Shown: one piece after another, positions 11,648 through 25,700 of the stretch
Layout of the letters: each line of letters opens with the position of its first letter
Numbering within the stretch: position 1 is the stretch's first letter
Source of the DNA: Beroe ovata
Taxonomy: Eukaryota > Ctenophora > Nuda > Beroida > Beroidae
DNA: 64,000 bases
NCBI GenBank assembly: GCA_946803715.1
Contig: CAMPET010000009.1
Span: 573,813 to 637,812, forward strand
Direction: 5' to 3'
The notes under the pieces: model-generated
The model's input: the letters and a program-made list of their open reading frames with translations, nothing else
Databases searched by the model: none
Told to the model about the DNA's origin: nothing
Made by a program: the position numbers and the translations under genes

Positions 11648-13711
11648 ATGATGCTGGAGAATAGCACGATGAATCTCATCATGTAGATGTACCAGAACTG
11701 AGTCACGCCCTTGAGCAGGACCAGAGCGATGGAGAGACACAGAGTCAGGATGAAGAGTAGCTTGGTGAGGTTGTTCACCTCGACATCGGTGTGACCCATC
11801 TGATCGAGGAGAAGTGGGGTGAGGGGAAATATAAGTGTGGGGTGAGAAGTGAGATACATTAGTGGGGTGAACAGATATATTAGCGTGGGATTAGGTATAT
11901 TATTGAGGATTGAGGAGAAATATTAGAGGGGGGGGCGAGGACTGAAGGGATGATTAATCAATCCTGTTGAGGAAAACGTGTAAAAATACCCAGTTTCCTC
12001 ATACGATCTACCTTATTCGGAGGGTTGTTAGTATTCATACTACTCCTTGTCTCACGACCAGTATAGATAACGGCCCCCACGGCCGTACCACTTGCCACTA
12101 CTGAGTTTGCCCACATGGTATTCTCGATGTTGAGTGGTTCTTCCACATCAGATGGGAGCGTCTGGGAGGGCAGGGAGAGTTGTAATTTCGTGTCATTTCA
12201 TGGTTTTGTTACGATCCAAAGTTTCCATAGAACAAAGTATACTATCACGAGTAGCAGTTTTGATCAAGCATCACAAATGATCATGTTTGATCTTTATTTA
12301 GTTTTTTGGAGAGAAAAACAATTGTCGGTCCTCACTGCAAAAAAGTTCCCTATGAAATTGTAGATGTCTTTCTGTGGTTTCTCTGCGTACACCGCTGGAC
12401 CACTCCTTAGAATATCTACGTCCGCCTGGGAGATATAGAGATGTGGTAGATGATTTGATAGACATCTTAAAATCTTCATCTATGATTTCCGATTGGAAGA
12501 CGACGGTAGAATCGGATGAAAACCCACGTAAAAATCCCTCACCCCTAATTTCTGAGTGGTTCCGACTGCAAGTCGCAACTTCCAATCAGTCTCCCCGTCC
12601 AGCTGATCAGTCCGAATGAAGCAGGATCCTGACTTCTCCGTAGTTCTGAGCAGGACAACATCGGCCGGTACCCTCTGATCCTGAGGAGGGAAATGGACGA
12701 TGCATTATGGGTAATTATTCCTTCAGAGAGCGCGGCTTTGACGGTGTTTTATACAGAACTAAATTTACCTTCGTGCAACAAAACGGGTATAAATCGGTGT
12801 AAGGGGGCGGGCGGAATGAAATGTTGTCGCAATAATAATTGCACTCGCCGATAATCTCCCCTATTGGAGCTATTAAACCGACGTCCGACTGGCATTGTAT
12901 CCACAACAGTACACACATACCGGAACGCAGAACAAAACTCCCATACCTTCTCAATGAAGATGATATCCCCCACTTTAATTTGGTCTGAGGAAAGTGATAT
13001 CACGCCTTGAGGCGTGAGTTTCTTATACATCGCACTGTTCACCTCCTTGTCACGCCATCGACGCTGTGGGAATCAGTGTGAGAATAGCTCTCATAGCTTG
13101 AGTGTACTAACTGTTCTATGAGTTGTTTCTGATTCTCAATCTTTGATCATAAAATACAGCTTGTCCTAATTCGCTTACCTTCAAATCATCGTAAGCTTCA
13201 CGACACATAGTGACTGCTAAGACAAATCCTAGGGGTACCCAAGATGTGTAGACATAGGTTACTCTCAGAATCGGTATCAGTTGGGTTATTGCCACAAGCA
13301 AAAAGTAAAGATTGATGAAAACCTGAAATGAAATCACGTAGTATCCGAAATAGGTTATTTTGCACTCCGATTCAATGGCTAATCTCTGAGGAACTTACTT
13401 TGAATTGTTCGAATAGAACTTTAGGTATGAATGTTAGGGCATTGTATTTGGTGTTCTTCACTTCATTCTTGGCAAACTTGGTTGGATTTGGCTGAAAAGC
13501 GTTTAAAGTGAAGTCAGCGAAAGTGGTGTCAACGTACAGGAATTTAATTACGTTATGGTGTCCGTGTAGAATCACAATGTTGTCAACTGTCAGCTGTCAA
13601 GGTATCGCAATACGTCGACGAATCGGTGTCGATACCTGTGCGAGGTAGACTTTCCTCTCGTAGAATTCCGGGTCTCTACAACAACCCATGGAGTAGAAAC
13701 ACTGCCCACAC
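11648..13711 (-). CDS. ATP9: P4-ATPase ATP9, contig version B: N-terminal half
   Basis: Exons in transcript order: 13636-13711, 13399-13491, 13179-13322, 12947-13063, 12543-12674, 12336-12425, 12012-12161 and a truncated 11648-11799. They encode the Cys-rich N-terminal stretch, the first two membrane helices, the actuator domain with DGET, and the segment up to the next helices. The contig starts inside the last exon, so the catalytic core is missing here. From 11648 to 12629 the sequence appears identical to 20293-21274; above that point it diverges. This is another version of the same locus, not a paralogue. Confidence 0.85.
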
Positions 13712-13942
13712 CTGGGAGTAAGAACTCACTATAGTATCATAGGCTCCACTTTACAATCCCGGTCTTGTGGACCACGCCCCTTTTTACATTAGAATTTAAC
13801 TACAGATGTATACTATGACGTCATTTGCGAGGGATACCGAAAATATAATCGATCTTCGACCGACGGTACGCGCGCGCGGCGCGAATTACTATCATCAAAC
13901 TTTTGAAACCAGAAAACTAGCGATACGCCACGTGAAATTTAN

Positions 13943-14676
13943 CCGTACAGACTCCTTCACTCGGTATGCCAGGGTTTTGCGAACCTGGAAAATTGCTGCT
14001 CAAAGATTGAATTGTGATGTAAACTCATCCCAATTCAACAAAAATTCTTATAAGTATAAGTTAGCGTTATTTCACTGTAATTGCTTAATTGATGTGATGA
14101 ATCATAGTCAAAATTCTCGAATTTGATCCTCATTTGATCCTATTTTATACTTATAAGAATTTTTGTTGAATTTGGATGAGCTAAGTAACATATCACTAAG
14201 TAACATATCACTTCATTGCCACAAGTACAATGTCGGGAAGAAATGAGATAATATGAGAACAGTTGCTATTTGCTTTACCTTGCTTCCTTGCCGTGTTCCA
14301 TTCTTGTATTCGGTGTTCACGTGATCTTTGACTTCCGCAAAGGATTCAGTTCCAAAGGATACGGTCCCGAGGTGAAGTTTCTTGAAAACCTGAGTCAAGC
14401 GTCAGTAAAACTTTATAAGCAGATTGATATCCAAGGATTCATTGATCAGTATAATTAAGTAACGCGTGAGTTCAGAAATAGCACGTGAGTTGTGAAATGT
14501 GAAATAACGCGTGAGTTGTGAGATGTGAAATAGCACGTGAGTTGTGAAATGTGAAATAACGCGTGAGTTGTGAGATGTGAAATAGCGCATGAGTTGTGAG
14601 TTGTGAAATAACGCGTGAATTGTGAGATGTGAAATAACGAGTGAGTGCCCACGCACCATCTCATTCTGCGTGAGAG
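13943..14676 (-). CDS. ATP9: redundant contig: exact copy of ATP9 segment 7818-8551
   Basis: The whole stretch between two single Ns reads base for base like 7818-8551. It contains the upstream part of one ATP9 exon (13943-13984), a full exon (14279-14389), the start of the phosphorylation-site exon's low end (14657-14676), the MITE and the minisatellite. It adds no new gene content. Confidence 0.9.
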
Positions 14677-14677
14677 N

Positions 14678-15626
14678 AAGTATGCTCCAAGAGAGAGGAT
14701 CTGAGATAATGGAGCGTTAATTGGGCGATAATGAGCTGGTGATTTGCAGTCAAATATAACTGTGTTGATATTGATGGGTGGGCGGTAGTTGAATAAATTA
14801 CAATTACAACATTATTGCACCGAACGAAGAGGCGGTAGTGAAAATGGGGAAATCCGCGTCATTTTCACCATCGACAACCCCCAGCTTCCGCACAGGAAGA
14901 TGTCAAGAATTTGACGTGTTGTGTACAGTTTTCATACCTGAGCTACAGCCATGAACCAATGCCATGTGCGCACGGTAACAACCACCATCAGAAGCTCTGT
15001 CACGATGAGAACTGTGAATGTTATCGCCACCACGTGGAGAAAGTCTGAGAGAGAGATTGAGAGTTTTACTATCAGAGAGTAAGAGTTATTTGCGCCGAAG
15101 GGAGAAACCCTATAATTTTCTCGAGAATGCTGCTTGTGAAATCAATGAGAGACATTGCCCATGAAATTTGGACACTATGATTACCTTCCTTGAAGAGCAA
15201 TATACCGAGATACATGATGGCTGTACCCTGATACACCGATACCAGAATCCACATGAAGAACGTCTTGAACGAGAGAACACGACCTGGGGTACAAATTATG
15301 GTGATGGGACTGAATATGACATTAGGTCCATTAATCCGGCAATCAATTATTTATCAATCCATCAAGATAGGATATTGAGATGAGACTACTCGAATTTTAT
15401 TTTATTTTCTCCGCAGATGCAGCTCTAGACTTTTTGTGTAATCCGAATTCCGACTGATGCGAAAGTACACCACTCATGAATCAGATCGGAAACATTGATC
15501 TATCAAAATGATGTACCTTTCTGAAGTTCTTTATACAGCTCAGGATATAGCATCGCTATCTTATCCTCAACATCAACATCAAGTACCAGGAGAAATACGG
15601 GGCCCATGGTGAAGAATGAGGTGTAT
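14678..15626 (-). CDS. ATP9: P4-ATPase ATP9, contig version: C-terminal membrane exons
   Basis: This is a diverged second version of 3606-4735. Exons are 15517-15626, 15185-15283, 14938-15044 and the first 23 bases of the terminal exon (14678-14700). The encoded blocks ([15 protein letters not shown] and [17 protein letters not shown]) match version A. The contig ends at 15802 in a C run before the next exon. Confidence 0.85.
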
Positions 15627-15803
15627 CTGCGGAGGGATGGAATCAGGGTTTTTTATGCAATTACATGGGCTTGGTTGTCTGATAAACGAAGCGCAAACAT
15701 TTCAGACGCAAATTTCACTCCCTAGTCTGCCCTTCTCTCTACACTCCCAGTTCGGCCCAGTTCCCACCCTCTTGCCACCAGTGACCCGCCTCCCCCCCCC
15801 CCN

Positions 15804-16060
15804 TTCATCCTCAAGGAAGTCTATTGTGATCTGATCTGATCTCACGTCCTCTAAAAAGCTCTCCCAACTGATCCTTTCACTGAAAGTAGGAGGAATAAAT
15901 AAGATTTAGTAGTGAGTGTGTATGAAATTTAAAAAGTCAATTTGTTAAAAACTTACAATGTGTTAGTGTTGTAGGCGTAGCAGTTCGTAACTGTCAAATC
16001 ACGTAGTTTCAGAGCTTTAGTAAGCGCTGTTTCCAGTGTCACTTCAGCTTTCACTTTAAC
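15804..16060 (-). CDS. two exons of an unidentified gene, possible Ras-binding-domain-like fold
   Basis: Exon 15957-16060 (acceptor CCTAG, donor GTAAGT) and exon 15804-15879 (acceptor CTTTCAG, cut by the contig start) join in phase. They encode about 60 residues containing VKVKAEVTLETALTKALKLR and then SWESFLEDVRSDQITIDF. The spacing T-x3-AL-x3-L-x2-R-x-L is reminiscent of Raf-type Ras-binding domains, but this is a weak impression. The exons lie where the ATP9 exons after [11 protein letters not shown] should be, so they probably belong to another locus joined through the adjacent CA repeat. Confidence 0.5.
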
Positions 16061-16600
16061 CTAGGCGTCAAGTTCACTACAACACCAATCATTTGGTATT
16101 AATATGCTACACTCTCATACGTTAATTCGGACATTTCTAAACAAAAACGTGCGTGCGTACATTATGGATGTCAAGAGCGCGCGATGAATGGCATAAAAAG
16201 GATCGCCGCGCGTTCCGTTTGTTCCACAGGATTGGCAAATAACCAAATATGGCGTTCATCTCACTGACTTCGCTCTCTCAATAACTGAGGTCCAATAAAG
16301 CAATATGCCCGCTAATTATCTGCATAGAGCAATCATGACCGAAATCAACGTCACTGTCGATACCATGGCCCGCCCCAGAATGAAATTTGTTAGACTAGAA
16401 TCAAGAATGTATGTTTATAAACAAGGACGTCAATAACACCCCATTTCTAAAAATGCCCCTGTTGCAGCTTGCGGTCTCTACACTCGTCGAGCCCCCTTCC
16501 CCCAGAAAAAATGCCTGGCTACGCGCCTGATCACAAGGCACTATTACTCAACATGCTTTCGTGGTAAAATACAACTAGATCATGTTTCATTGTTTCAAAG
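16061..16600. other. spacer without a recognised gene
   Basis: Between the unidentified exon pair and the CA repeat. I see no coding exon. Confidence 0.4.
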
Positions 16601-16619
16601 GCAAAAATGGTGAACTCTC

Positions 16620-16681
16620 ACATTCACACTCACACAGATACAATGTATCTGTGTGAGTGTGTGTGGATGTATCTGATACAT

Positions 16682-16732
<51 letters not shown>

Positions 16733-16767
16733 CACACACAAACACACACAAACACACACACACAAGC
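16620..16767. repeat. CA/CACAAA microsatellite
   Basis: A long (CA)n tract with an inverted GATACAATGTATC segment on its left. It is the likely site of a wrong contig extension (see findings). Confidence 0.9.
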
Positions 16768-16776
16768 AAAACTCAC

Positions 16777-19700
16777 CGACGAATTCCTGTTCATAGTGTT
16801 CCAAACAGGTCATAAGAGAGTCGCCCAAAATCACAAGAGCGTTTTCACTGAAATTAGGATAGATTGGGACCGGTAAATCTTCCATATCTTAGTAGCAATG
16901 GTGAACGATGGGGCAAAAGTTTGATGAAATCCTATGACAAATCATCTCACTTGTGTTTTCTGAAGCTGTTTAGTTCATTATGAGCCTCTGTCCTAGTTTT
17001 GACAGGCTGGAATGTGTAGATAGGCGTCATTTTCGACACCAAACGAGAGCTGATCGCGATATTTGTGGCAGTTTCCAGCTTATCACCGGTCAACATCCAC
17101 ACCTGCGTCATACTAGGTAATGCTCGACACATGACAGTGATTGTCAAGCTAGATTCTTGGCGGTTTGATGGTTCACACTATAATGTTAAAGGAGGACACT
17201 ATTGATACCATAGTGAGGTAAAAACCGTGATGAAATGACCGAATATTCAACAAAAACCCGTGATGTAAAGGGTTTTCAGTAATAGGTTACGCTGAATACC
17301 TTGATCCCAGCGTTTGCGAGTAGCTCAAGTGTAGTTCTGACATCCGGTTGCAACTTATCCTCCACTCCTGTCACACAGAGGAGCTCCATATCACCCTCCA
17401 GGGTCAGCTGCACATTCCTCATCTGGTAATTGGCAGATAAATAGGTCATAGATGCGGTAATTAGGGGGTTATTGGTGGGTAATTAGCGGTAATTAGTAAT
17501 CACAGTAATTGGAGAAGTGATTGCTAGAGAAATTCACGCATTGGTCACTCCACCCTACACCATCATATCGGTATGAAAGTCACAAACCTGTCGAGCTCGC
17601 TCGTGAATGGCGAGTTTAGCCTCGTTATACCTCTTCTCAAAATCATCGTACTGTTCCTGTGACAACTGTTTCCTAGCAACGACGAGAGTCCGGAGTCCTT
17701 CACGTGCCATGTTGTCACATTCTTCCTCCAGCCAGTCGTTGTACTGAACTGGGGGAATTGGGGAATGGGTTAGGGAGTGGGAGTGGAGGGGGAGTGAGTC
17801 AGGGAGGGGGAGTGAGTTAGGGAGTGGAAGAGTGTGTTAGGGAGTGTGGAGGTGGGAAAGGGAGTGGGTTAGGTATTCCCGACTCCCGAGCGGGGGAGTG
17901 GGTTAGGGAGTGGGTAAGATAGTGGGGGAGTGGGTTAGGTAGTGGGAGTGGGGGAGTGTGTTAGAAAGCGGGGGAGTGGGGATTTCGGTAAGAGAGCGGA
18001 GGTGTGGGTTAGGGAGTGAGGGGGCGGGAGGAGCAGTCAAATTCATTATTTAGGAACCCTGATAACAGTGACGCCGCTGAATCACTCACCAATATTTGCC
18101 ATCACAACATCGGCGCCCTTCATAACAAATGTTATCTCCCCACTCTCCATATCTTTCACGATGATTCCCATTCTCTTGCTCTCGCTCGTGAAGGGGAACA
18201 TCGTCAGTATTTGAAACTGTTCCAACTTTCCAGTGGGAGTGCGTAGACGCATGACTTGTCTGTCTCGATACACGAGGGTGAGGTTCACCTGGGGAGTGGG
18301 GAGTGTGTGTGTGTGTGATATTAAGAGTTAGTTTTAGAGTTAGATCTAACTTACTTCGTAACTAGAGCTGGATCTAACTCACTTCGTAGCTAAAGAATCT
18401 AGATTTGATATCTATAGTAAGACTGATAGTTAGAGTACTCTAGAGGTGGACACAACCCAACATAAAAACAGACTGTGATGTGGAGTGATTACTCTCCCAA
18501 TCACACCCGTGATAAGAAGTGTAATTTACCTCCTCCGTCCACTCGACGAGAGCTACTTCGTCAGGTGACGCAGCCTGATACTGCATCTTCTCCGACAGAT
18601 CATACACACTCTCTGACAGACCTGAAGAGACGAGGGGGAGTTATCGGTGATTGTACACACTTGGAACTTAGTTCAGAGTCCCACTCCAGTTAAAGTTTGC
18701 GCGGCGCGCGCACAAAAGGGGTCTATATACCTGTGATAGACAAGATCAGAACCCAACAACTCGGGTCTAACCTCACACAGTAGTCGCCAGCTACTCACTA
18801 TACCACACACACACACACATACACACACACACACACACACATGTCACCATTACTCACCAGCATTGCTGATTCCCAGAGCACCGCCCTCCTCGCCACCTTC
18901 CACATCCTCTCCATCCTGCCTCTCCTCCTCCTCACAACCACTGGGGGTGACATTGTGGCAGATTGCCAGAGCCCGTACAGACTCCTTCACTCGGTATGCC
19001 AGGGTTTTGCGAACCTGGAAAATTGCTGCTCAAAGATGGAATTGAGATATAAACTCATTCCATTTCAACAAAAATTCTTATAAGTGTCATACTATAGGAT
19101 CAAATCCGAGAATTTTGAGCATGATTCATCACATCAATTAAGCAATTAAAAAATTGAAACAGTGAAATTGCGCAGAGTAACATATTGTTATATCACATCA
19201 TTGGTACAAGTACAATGTCGGGAAGAAATGAGGTCATAGGAGAACAGTTACTATTTCATTAGAGGGATATCATCAGCTTTACCTTGCTTCCTTGCCGTGT
19301 CCCATTCTTGTATTCTGTGTTCACATGATCTTTGACTTCCGCAAAGGATTCAGTTCCAAAGGATACGGTTCCCAAGTGAAGTTTCTTGAAAACCTGAGAC
19401 AAGCGTTAGTAAAACTTTATATCCAAGGATTCTTTGATCAGTATAATTAAGTAACGCGTGAGTTCAGAAATAGCACGTGAGTTGTGAAATGTGAAATAAC
19501 GCGTGAGATGTGAAATATGAAATATCGCGTGAGTTGTGAGTTGTGAAATAACGCGTGAGTTGTGAAATGTGAAATAACGCGTGAGTTGTGAAATAACGCG
19601 TGAGTTGTGAGCTGTGAAATAACGCGTGAGTTGTGAAATAACGCGTGAGTGCCCACGCACCATCTCATTCTGCGTGAGAGTGCCGGTCTTATCACTGAGG

Positions 19701-22700
19701 AGGTAACAAATCCGTCCCAGCTCCTCGGGAATGGTGGTGTTTCGTACCACGGTCTCAGGGATGTTTTCGTCCTTGTGGATGCAGATACTGTACCAGATCT
19801 TGGATAGGTCCAGGTTAACTCGGAGACTGAGGGAGAGAGGAGATTCTCGTCAGGTAAACTAATGATTAGAGAGGCTGGGATAGGTTGATAAATAGACTAT
19901 GCTTGACTAGCATGTCGTTCAACTGACGATTTTACGTTTTATTCACTTTGTTATTTGATCGCTCACTTCATTCAAACATAAGGCAGTAAAAGGTTACAAA
20001 AGGAAATAGGGGCAGTTCTCGATTGCCCAACAAGTCATTTCATATTCTAACTCCACACTTTGATTCACTCCACAATTTGACTCCACACTTTGACTAACTC
20101 CACTCTTTGACTCACTCCACACTTTGACTAACTCCACACTTTGACTCACTCCACACTGATTCACTCCACACTTTGACTCACGCCACACTTTGACTAACTC
20201 CACACTTTGACTCACTCCACACTTTGACTAACTCCACACTTTGACTCACTCCACACTTTGACTAACTCCACACTTTGACTCACTTGATCGGAATGATGCT
20301 GGAGAATAGCACGATGAATCTCATCATGTAGATGTACCAGAACTGAGTCACGCCCTTGAGCAGGACCAGAGCGATGGAGAGACACAGAGTCAGGATGAAG
20401 AGTAGCTTGGTGAGGTTGTTCACCTCGACATCGGTGTGACCCATCTGATCGAGGAGAAGTGGGGTGAGGGGAAATATAAGTGTGGGGTGAGAAGTGAGAT
20501 ACATTAGTGGGGTGAACAGATATATTAGCGTGGGATTAGGTATATTATTGAGGATTGAGGAGAAATATTAGAGGGGGGGGCGAGGACTGAAGGGATGATT
20601 AATCAATCCTGTTGAGGAAAACGTGTAAAAATACCCAGTTTCCTCATACGATCTACCTTATTCGGAGGGTTGTTAGTATTCATACTACTCCTTGTCTCAC
20701 GACCAGTATAGATAACGGCCCCCACGGCCGTACCACTTGCCACTACTGAGTTTGCCCACATGGTATTCTCGATGTTGAGTGGTTCTTCCACATCAGATGG
20801 GAGCGTCTGGGAGGGCAGGGAGAGTTGTAATTTCGTGTCATTTCATGGTTTTGTTACGATCCAAAGTTTCCATAGAACAAAGTATACTATCACGAGTAGC
20901 AGTTTTGATCAAGCATCACAAATGATCATGTTTGATCTTTATTTAGTTTTTTGGAGAGAAAAACAATTGTCGGTCCTCACTGCAAAAAAGTTCCCTATGA
21001 AATTGTAGATGTCTTTCTGTGGTTTCTCTGCGTACACCGCTGGACCACTCCTTAGAATATCTACGTCCGCCTGGGAGATATAGAGATGTGGTAGATGATT
21101 TGATAGACATCTTAAAATCTTCATCTATGATTTCCGATTGGAAGACGACGGTAGAATCGGATGAAAACCCACGTAAAAATCCCTCACCCCTAATTTCTGA
21201 GTGGTTCCGACTGCAAGTCGCAACTTCCAATCAGTCTCCCCGTCCAGCTGATCAGTCCGAATGAAGCAGGATCCAGACTTCTCCGTAGTTCTGAGCAGGA
21301 CAACATCGGCCGGTACCCTCTGATCCTAAGGAGGGAATTGGACGATGCATTATGGGTAATTATTCCTTCAGAGAATGTGGCTTTGACGGTGTTTTATACA
21401 AAACTAAATTTACCCTCGTGCAACAAAACAGGTATAAATCGGTGTTAGGGGGCGGCCGGAATGAAATGTTGTCGCAATAATAGTTGCACTCCCCTATTGG
21501 AGCTATTAAACCGACGTCCGAAGGGCATTGTATCCATACACAGTACACACATACCGGAACGCAGAACATAACTCCCATACCTTCTCAATGAAGATGATAT
21601 CCCCCACTTTGATTTGGTCTGAGGAAAGTGATATCACGCCCTGGGGCGTGAGTTTCTTATACATCGCACTGTTCACCTCCTTGTCACGCCATCGACGCTG
21701 TGGGAATCAGTGTAAGAATAGCTCTGATCCGGATTGTAGACAATTTTTAATTCTATACTGAACTACAGTGTAATTATTGTTCTATGATGTGTTTCTGATT
21801 TTCAATCTTCGGTTTAATGAGAATGCAGCGAATAATGAAAATGTTATTTCTCATGATGTACTCGTTTGGTTTTTACGATTTCCACAAGAAGAAAATCAGT
21901 GCGAAACTTTTTGTCCCAGTCCGCTCACCTTCAAATCATCGTAAGCTTCACGACACATTGTGACTGCTAAGACAAATCCTAGGGGTACCCAAGATGTGTA
22001 GACATAGGTTACTCTTAGAATCGGTATCAGTTGGGTTATTGCCACAAGCAAAAAGTAAAGATTGATGAAAACCTGAAATGAAATCACATTCTAAATAGTA
22101 CCTGAAGTAGGTTATTTTGCACACCGAGTGTTCAATGAAGCTAATCTCTGAAGAACTTACTTTGAATTGTTCGAATAGAACTTTAGGTATGAATGTCAGG
22201 GCATTGTATTTGGTGTTCTTCACTTCATTTTTGGCAAACTTGGTTGGATTTGGCTGAAAAGTGAAGTCAGCTAATGTGGTGTCAACGAATAGAAATTTCA
22301 TAACGTAATGGTATCAGCGGAAAATTACGCTGGTTTCAACTGTCAGCTGTCAAGGTATCACATTTCATCGACGAATCGGTGTCAAGGGAACATTTTTCCC
22401 CAATACCTGTGCGAGGTAGACCTTCCTCTCGTAGAATTCCGGGTCTCTACAACAACCCATTGAATAGAAACACTGCCCACACCTGAGAGTAAGAAATCCC
22501 TATAGTATCATAGGCTCCACTTTACAATCCCGGCTTGTGGACCACGCCCCTTTTTACATTAGAATTTAACTACGGATGTATACTATGACGTCATTTGCAA
22601 GGGATACCGAAAATATAATCTTCGACGGTACGCGCGCGCGCGGCGCGAATTACTATCATCAAACTTTTGTAACCAGAAAACTAGCGATACGCCACGTGAA

Positions 22701-25700
22701 ATTTATCTCGCATACCATCGAAATTCAGTAGAATATTTTTACCAACCATATCCCTAGTCCCAAACTCCATTTAAATCTACTACAAACGGAAACTAAACGC
22801 CGTCAATGAATGAATTGACAAGGTATGGAATGTACATGATGTGTAGGATGTACATGATGTGTAGGATGTACATTGTGCATCATGGAATGTATTTTGTGCA
22901 TCATGGAATGTATTTGTATTGTAGCTGCAGCCTTGGTTCAACATTCCATGCAATATCCAGCGAGTGGACACTATCCTACACTGTGGCTTTCACAGATTAC
23001 TCACAATGGACATGAATGCATGTTATAAACAAGAACAACAACCACCCATTATGGAAACCCAACTATTCAAAGGAAAATGTTGCAAAATCTGTAATTTATA
23101 GAAAGAATGAAGGCAAACCAACCTCTTCCCAAGCGATTTAATACACACAACAAAGATGCAGAGTATACACATTTGTGCAGTGTGTGTAATGTGTCACGTT
23201 TTATATCCAGGCTTCATGGGATGTAGAACATTGAGACATCAGACTCTGTCACAGGATTGCAGATTCAAAATAGAGTGACATTAAACAGGTATACTTCCAA
23301 AATTATTGAAAAACAACCTGACGAAATTCTATTGTATCAAGACAGCATGATGAAAACACTCACACAATGTCTACAGATAAATAAATAGAGGCTTTTACTT
23401 TACTCTTAGCATGTGCGCTAATGAATGATACAATACCATGTACATTGTATACAACACAATGTATCCATAATGGTGGACAAAGGATAACAATTATCACAAC
23501 TTTCTTCACTGTAACACAATTATCATCACAGAAGTTCAATTAACTAACTTGGGACTAATTAATTAAGTTGGGACCAAGTTGGAACTTTAATTAGAAATGT
23601 TGATTAGTACAGAACCTTTTTATAACGCTGCTTGTTCCTAGCTGACATTGAAATTTTCTGACACAACTTACTCAAGTTCTAAGATGTGCTGTTACGTAAC
23701 ATATTTCAGGTCCAGTCAAATAAGTAACATATTTCAGTTCCAGTCAAATAAGGTGTTGTATCTAACATGAACCGGTTCATGAGTAACATAAGCTTGAACA
23801 GTAAACACTGACTTTGAGAGATCTGTGTTAATCTAATCCTGATGTGACATATGTTATCATACACCTGCCATTTCCTCTACATTCCACGTTCGGTACCCTT
23901 CCCCTGCCACTAGTACGTCACACTACGATAACTTTGAACAATTCAATGGTCAAGCGCTGCGAGTATTCAAACTATATTAAAGAATGCAGCATCAACTTAC
24001 CCCAACATCTCTAGAAATTTTAGCCACATAAGTACAAAATCCAGATTATTTCAGGGAATACAATCAGAAAAACAGTGCAAACCGCCACTAATTCCAATTT
24101 GAAACATTCACAGTTGCATTACAAACAACGCAACAGAAAGTTGCAGCACTTAATAAAGTAGTGATGATCTGTTGAGTGAGTTATGGAACACCACATTAAA
24201 ATTGTACACAGACTATCTAACAGCTTGAAGTAATGTTCTAGTATATGACGTGTACAAAGTAGTGCAAAGTACTGGCTAGATCTTATCTTTGGGATTTAAG
24301 AAACTTAGCCTCATTTGAAATTCCACAGACGTACGGAGATAGGTTAAAAGGATAGCATACGCCAAATTAAAACAGCACAAGCCACAATATGCTTTAATGT
24401 TCAATCAAGAAAGAAACAGCACTCATTTCACATGTACCACAATCAAGGTTCCAGCCATACACAATGCTTGTCATTTTTGGGAAAAAATCACACGAAACTA
24501 CCTCTTAGGCTGCGACATAGATTTCCTATCTCTTCCTTCTCTACTTGACTTTCTGTACTTAGAAGTGGAAGAGTAAATAAGTTCGTCAGTTGAATCCGCA
24601 CTGTAAGAAAAGGTGAGTGAAATGTCTTGAGAATGGGCACGATATGAACATTGACCATAGAATACGTTATTCCTAGATAGCGCGAATCAATAGTGATCAA
24701 TAGTCAGGTTGAGAATGGAAGAGTAAAACTTAGGACTGCTGGATAAAAACAAAATTCAATCGAGATCAATTAAGTTGATGAATCAAACTGGATCAGTAGG
24801 TATATAACTCATCTCCAACAGAATTTGTCATCATTTCAGAATCTCTTCCAACTTTTGTTTCACCTTTCCTGTCGGAACGAAAACCTCAGCAGTCTTGGCC
24901 CTCATTTCGGCAACAGTTGCATCTTCCTTAGCCCACTCAACCACTAGTCTTCTACCATACAAGTGAGTGCTATCACCTGTAGCATCAAATGCCTTCCTCG
25001 CTTCTGCCATGGAGGAGTATTCTACAAATGCAAATCCTCGGTGATTTCCTGTACCAGCCAGCTTCCTCGGTAGTCTGATGTGCTTTATCTCACCAAATGC
25101 AGCAAACAGATTCTGAAGATCTTTCTTGGTAGTTTCGAATGGAACGTTCTTGACAAGGAGCTTTCCAGAGCTTTCGTCGAGATTGCGGTCTTTCTTGATC
25201 TTCTGTGGCACTTTTGATATCTGCTTCTCAGAAAGTTTCAGCTCAACTGCATAATCCATAAGAAGTTTCCCATTGAGTTTCTTGATGGCATCCTTTGCAG
25301 CTTCCTTGGTAGCAAACTCCACGAAACCATAACCTCGAGAAAGAAACCCAGATGGTGATTTAGGGTTCGGCTTCTTAGCAATGGACAGCCCTGTTACTTT
25401 GCCACACTTCTCAAAGAACTCCTTGAGTTGTGCTTCTGTTGTATCAAAGTTGAGATTCTTCACAAAGAGGGTAGCATGCTCCATAGCACTCAGGTCTTCC
25501 TCTACGGTCTTATAAACCTTCTTATCTGACGCCTTAAACTCAGAAGAGAACGTTTCCTCAGGCGCCCATTCGAGATACAATGGGAGATGCTTAAACTTAG
25601 AGTAGGAAATGTTCTTGTATGCTTTCGAGGCATCAGAGGGGTCAAGGTACTCTATCACAGCGATTGTACCCGTGGGAGGAAGAACCAGTCTACCCAGAGT

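Noticed and set aside
3431-22482. A tandem family of P4-ATPase genes
   Set aside because: All versions are partial, bounded by single Ns, and tile one gene; some segments are identical base for base.
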